NCBI GenBank assembly: GCA_903904815.1
Contig: CAIVDU010000023.1
Location: 51,346 to 115,345 of the forward strand
Direction of reading: 5' to 3'
DNA: 64,000 nucleotides
Origin: an uncultured Armatimonadota bacterium
Lineage (GTDB): Bacteria > Armatimonadota > Fimbriimonadia > Fimbriimonadales > Fimbriimonadaceae
Below, piece by piece: positions 62,414 through 64,000 of this stretch. The notes under the pieces are model-generated. The model did not search any database, was not told where the DNA came from, and was given only the letters and a program-made list of their open reading frames with translations. The position numbers were made by a program, and so were the translations under genes. The first letter of the stretch is position 1. Each line of letters starts with the position of its first letter.

Positions 62414-63163
62414 TCAGCGAAATCGCCAGATGAATCCGTAAGGGTACTCGCGGGTGTCTTTTACACCCCCTTCGCCGTATCGGATTCGTTGAATACAGAC
62501 GCCAAGAATCTCCCAGCCCTCCGCTGAGAAGGGCTGGAAATCGGTCACATTTGTTGGCCAGAACTCACCTTGCTGATCCGGATGCTTGCGGAGGATCTTG
62601 AATGTATCCTCGTTGTCTTTGCGAGCGTGGACGCCGTTAAAGTCGGCCGGAAGCCTACTTTCGAAGATGGCAATGTCGCCGTCCTCAAACTCGGGTGACA
62701 TGGACCGTCCGGTGATGACTCGGCCCCACCGATCGAAGTGATTGTCCCAGTCGGGCATGACCTCGGCCGAGATGGCATCTGAGTAGCTTGCGGCGGGAAG
62801 TCCGGCAGGAAGGGCCCCATAGACAGGAACTAGCCGATATCCTCTTCGCACCAGATGAACCTTACCCCCGACGTTGACGGTCTGGAAGCCTGGCTCGGAG
62901 GTTGATTGACGCTCGGCCGAATCGAGAAGCAGACTAGCGGCCTCACCTGAAAGTTGCGCACGCAACTCCGGCTCGGTCACCCCGAGAATCTTTGCCGCTG
63001 CCCGGCGACGCTCTCCCCGCAGCCGAGTGACGCCTCGGCAGATGTTGCTTAGGACGTCGTCCGAGACACCCATCTTCTCGGCAAAGTCCTTGCGCTCGAA
63101 GCCGAGACGATCCAAGATTGCCGCGAATGTCTTGCCCTCTGAAACTGCGGATGGCTTTCTCAC
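62414..63163 (-). CDS. CI/LexA-like XRE repressor with S24 autopeptidase domain
   Basis: Starting at GTG 63163 gives 249 residues; the open frame begins 13 codons earlier at a TTG that would lie inside the promoter. Residues about 10-65 are an XRE helix-turn-helix (FAAILDRLGFERKDFAEKMGVSDDVLSNICRG). Residues about 110-230 are an S24 peptidase with Ala-Gly cleavage site 120-121 (GALPAGLPAA), Ser154 in ITGRSMSPEFEDGDIAIFE and Lys189 in DTFKILRK. It would repress divergent genes until RecA- or stress-triggered self-cleavage. A TATACT box lies 6 nt before the GTG. Confidence 0.85.
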   Translation of the reverse strand: MRKPSAVSEGKTFAAILDRLGFERKDFAEKMGVSDDVLSNICRGVTRLRGERRRAAAKILGVTEPELRAQLSGEAASLLLDSAERQSTSEPGFQTVNVGGKVHLVRRGYRLVPVYGALPAGLPAASYSDAISAEVMPDWDNHFDRWGRVITGRSMSPEFEDGDIAIFESRLPADFNGVHARKDNEDTFKILRKHPDQQGEFWPTNVTDFQPFSAEGWEILGVCIQRIRYGEGGVKDTREYPYGFIWRFR

Positions 63164-63289
63164 CCACCTAGTATACGCAAAAACTACGGACGAACAACGC
63201 AAATATTGCGACGATTGGGCGTATCATATCCGTATGTTTCCCGCACATATTATTTCTCTCGGTCTCGATTCTCGTGAGGAGAGCTTAAG
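63161..63289. promoter_or_regulatory. Repressor control region, leaderless promoter and operator repeats
   Basis: On the minus strand TTGTTC, 16 bp, TATACT (63170-63175), 6 nt, GTG. ACGCAAA occurs at 63175-63181 and 63197-63203 (22 bp apart), the second forming the palindrome CGCAAATATTGCG (63198-63210). The plus-strand gene has a GAGGAGAG site just before its ATG. The arrangement is like a phage or mobile-element switch. Confidence 0.65.
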
Positions 63290-63679
63290 ATGAGCGCTGA
63301 GGCGATGCTGCATCTTTGGGGCCTCCGCATTGCCGGTGGCACTCTTCGCCCGGTCGGAATCCGGCCCGGAAGTGGGGATGAAGTGGGTATCGACGAGGTT
63401 CTTGTCATCGTTCGGTACGTTGAATCGACTGAAGGGTTTGACCATGCCCGTGAGGCGCTCCTTTGGGTGTACTCACGAGGTCGATCGCCCGAGGAGTTTC
63501 CTTTGGTTGGACCAGGACAGACTCTTGGCTCTGCCCTACTGAGACGTGGCTGGGGGATGTACCTGGGGAAGCCGCGTCGTCGGGTCGCGGAGTTGGTTGT
63601 CGACGCATTTGTGAGACAACTCGAGTTGAGGCTTCTGCGAGACCCGTTGGTTCGACCGGTTGAAAGATTATTCCGGTAG
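63290..63679 (+). CDS. Orphan 129-aa protein divergent from CI-like repressor
   Basis: Not recognised. The ATG has an excellent GAGGAGAG site. The product is Arg- and Val-rich, mixed alpha/beta (LRPVGIRPGSGDEVGIDEVLVIVRYV; LVGPGQTLGSALLRRGWGMYLGKPRRRVAEL), with no signal or membrane segment. Its position opposite a CI-like gene suggests a repressor-controlled gene of a mobile element. Function unknown. Confidence 0.6.
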   Translation: MSAEAMLHLWGLRIAGGTLRPVGIRPGSGDEVGIDEVLVIVRYVESTEGFDHAREALLWVYSRGRSPEEFPLVGPGQTLGSALLRRGWGMYLGKPRRRVAELVVDAFVRQLELRLLRDPLVRPVERLFR

Positions 63680-63716
63680 AAGCGGAGTTACTCGTTGATC
63701 GGGGAGATTCCGAACT

Positions 63717-63881
63717 GTGGGCTTAGAGTTCGATTACCCCGAAGGTGCAACTCCTCTTGATCCGGACGAAGCAGATGGTCTCATGCCGTCGCTGTCAACC
63801 CAAGGAGAACTCAACGGGTTTGAGGCCCTAAACATTATTGAAGAAGAGTCATGCGGACGCGGCGTGGCCAGTTTATGTAGA
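63717..63881 (+). pseudogene. N-terminal remnant of mobile mystery protein B (Fic family)
   Basis: GTG with GGGGAG upstream opens a frame reading YPEGATPLDPDEADGLMPS, then LSTQGELNGFEALNI, which matches the conserved N-terminus of mobile mystery protein B as I recall it. After about 42 residues the frame turns Arg-rich and stops at TAG 63881. Reading +1 from about 63840 gives a short NIIEEES-like continuation, then stops too. The Fic core is absent, so this is a truncated, frameshifted relic. Confidence 0.6.
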
Positions 63882-64000
63882 CATATGTACACTTAAAATT
63901 GCGATTTGGAGCGCAATTTGGAAGAAGGGTGTAGCGATTGGCTCCTTTTCGGTGTTGAATCATTTTGTTACCGGGGCGAAATTGCGCCTTCAGGTTTCAA
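63882..64000. repeat. Non-coding window end with palindrome shared with 39.45 kb
   Basis: AAATTGCG, 8 nt, CGCAATTT at 63897-63920. Its inner 20 bp (63899-63918) match 39451-39470 at 18 of 20 positions. AAATTGCG recurs at 63979-63986. No gene is visible. Confidence 0.5.

Noticed and set aside
1..64000. CRISPR array to accompany the Craspase-like parts
   Set aside because: No series of regularly spaced direct repeats and no cas genes were seen.
1..64000. tRNA or rRNA genes
   Set aside because: Several GGTTCGA-like strings were noticed, but all fall in coding sequence without cloverleaf context.

Overview
This is about 64 kb of a moderately GC-rich bacterial chromosome carrying roughly 50 protein genes on both strands. 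No rRNA, tRNA, complete insertion sequence or CRISPR array was seen. Two genes encode type IV-like prepilins whose N-terminus runs from [17 protein letters not shown] into an [13 protein letters not shown] segment. Together with many secreted glycoside hydrolases, a PEP-CTERM protein and an ECF-type sigma factor, this suggests Armatimonadota (Fimbriimonadia-like). That assignment is inference from style, not from a marker gene.

Layout. 1-8.3 kb: an accessory island with an AAA+ ATPase, a sigma factor translationally coupled to an anti-sigma-like partner, and, divergent from them, a 1039-residue CHAT protease/NB-ARC STAND/helical-repeat protein followed by an orphan 367-residue protein with a Cys-containing tail. 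8.3-14 kb: ahcY behind an apparent SAH riboswitch, fumC, and a cytoplasmic GH3 glycosidase. 14-20 kb: a Tat-exported intradiol dioxygenase homologue, DUF2252, a PadR/HAAS pair with a readable promoter-operator, an aldo/keto reductase and a PepE-like peptidase. 20-23 kb: a dapC-dapD-dapE lysine operon. 23-31 kb: GH16, a di-heme peroxidase, an Mpv17-like membrane protein, a ComEA-like protein, GH5, GH31 and an aldo/keto reductase. 31-36 kb: two orphan small proteins, a BlaI/BlaR1-type pair with duplicated operators, DUF1684 and a small membrane protein. 36-51 kb: an alpha-L-rhamnosidase homologue, a PEP-CTERM protein, DUF3472, a dienelactone hydrolase, moaC-moaB, VOC, GH3-PA14, two prepilins, a lipoprotein and GH31. 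51-62 kb: a DEAD-box helicase, an HD-GYP protein, a DUF4382 lipoprotein, a small XRE protein, a cupin, metY, a CoA-binding protein, two histidine phosphatases and a nitronate monooxygenase-like protein. 62-64 kb: a CI/LexA-like repressor divergent from an orphan gene, then a fragment resembling the N-terminus of mobile mystery protein B (Fic family).

How the genes fit together. The hydrolases (GH3 twice, GH5, GH16, GH31 twice, GH78-like) fit a plant or microbial polysaccharide degrader. They sit in single-gene units, not one PUL-like operon. AhcY and MetY touch methionine/SAM metabolism, and the riboswitch would induce ahcY when SAH builds up.

Most interesting signals. (1) The CHAT-STAND plus sigma/anti-sigma-like locus has the same kinds of parts as the protease-sigma arm of Craspase (CHAT protease, cleavable regulator, ECF sigma) but no CRISPR components. 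(2) At least a dozen genes have a TANNNT -10 box only 6-8 nt before the start codon and usually no Shine-Dalgarno sequence, which points to widespread leaderless transcription.
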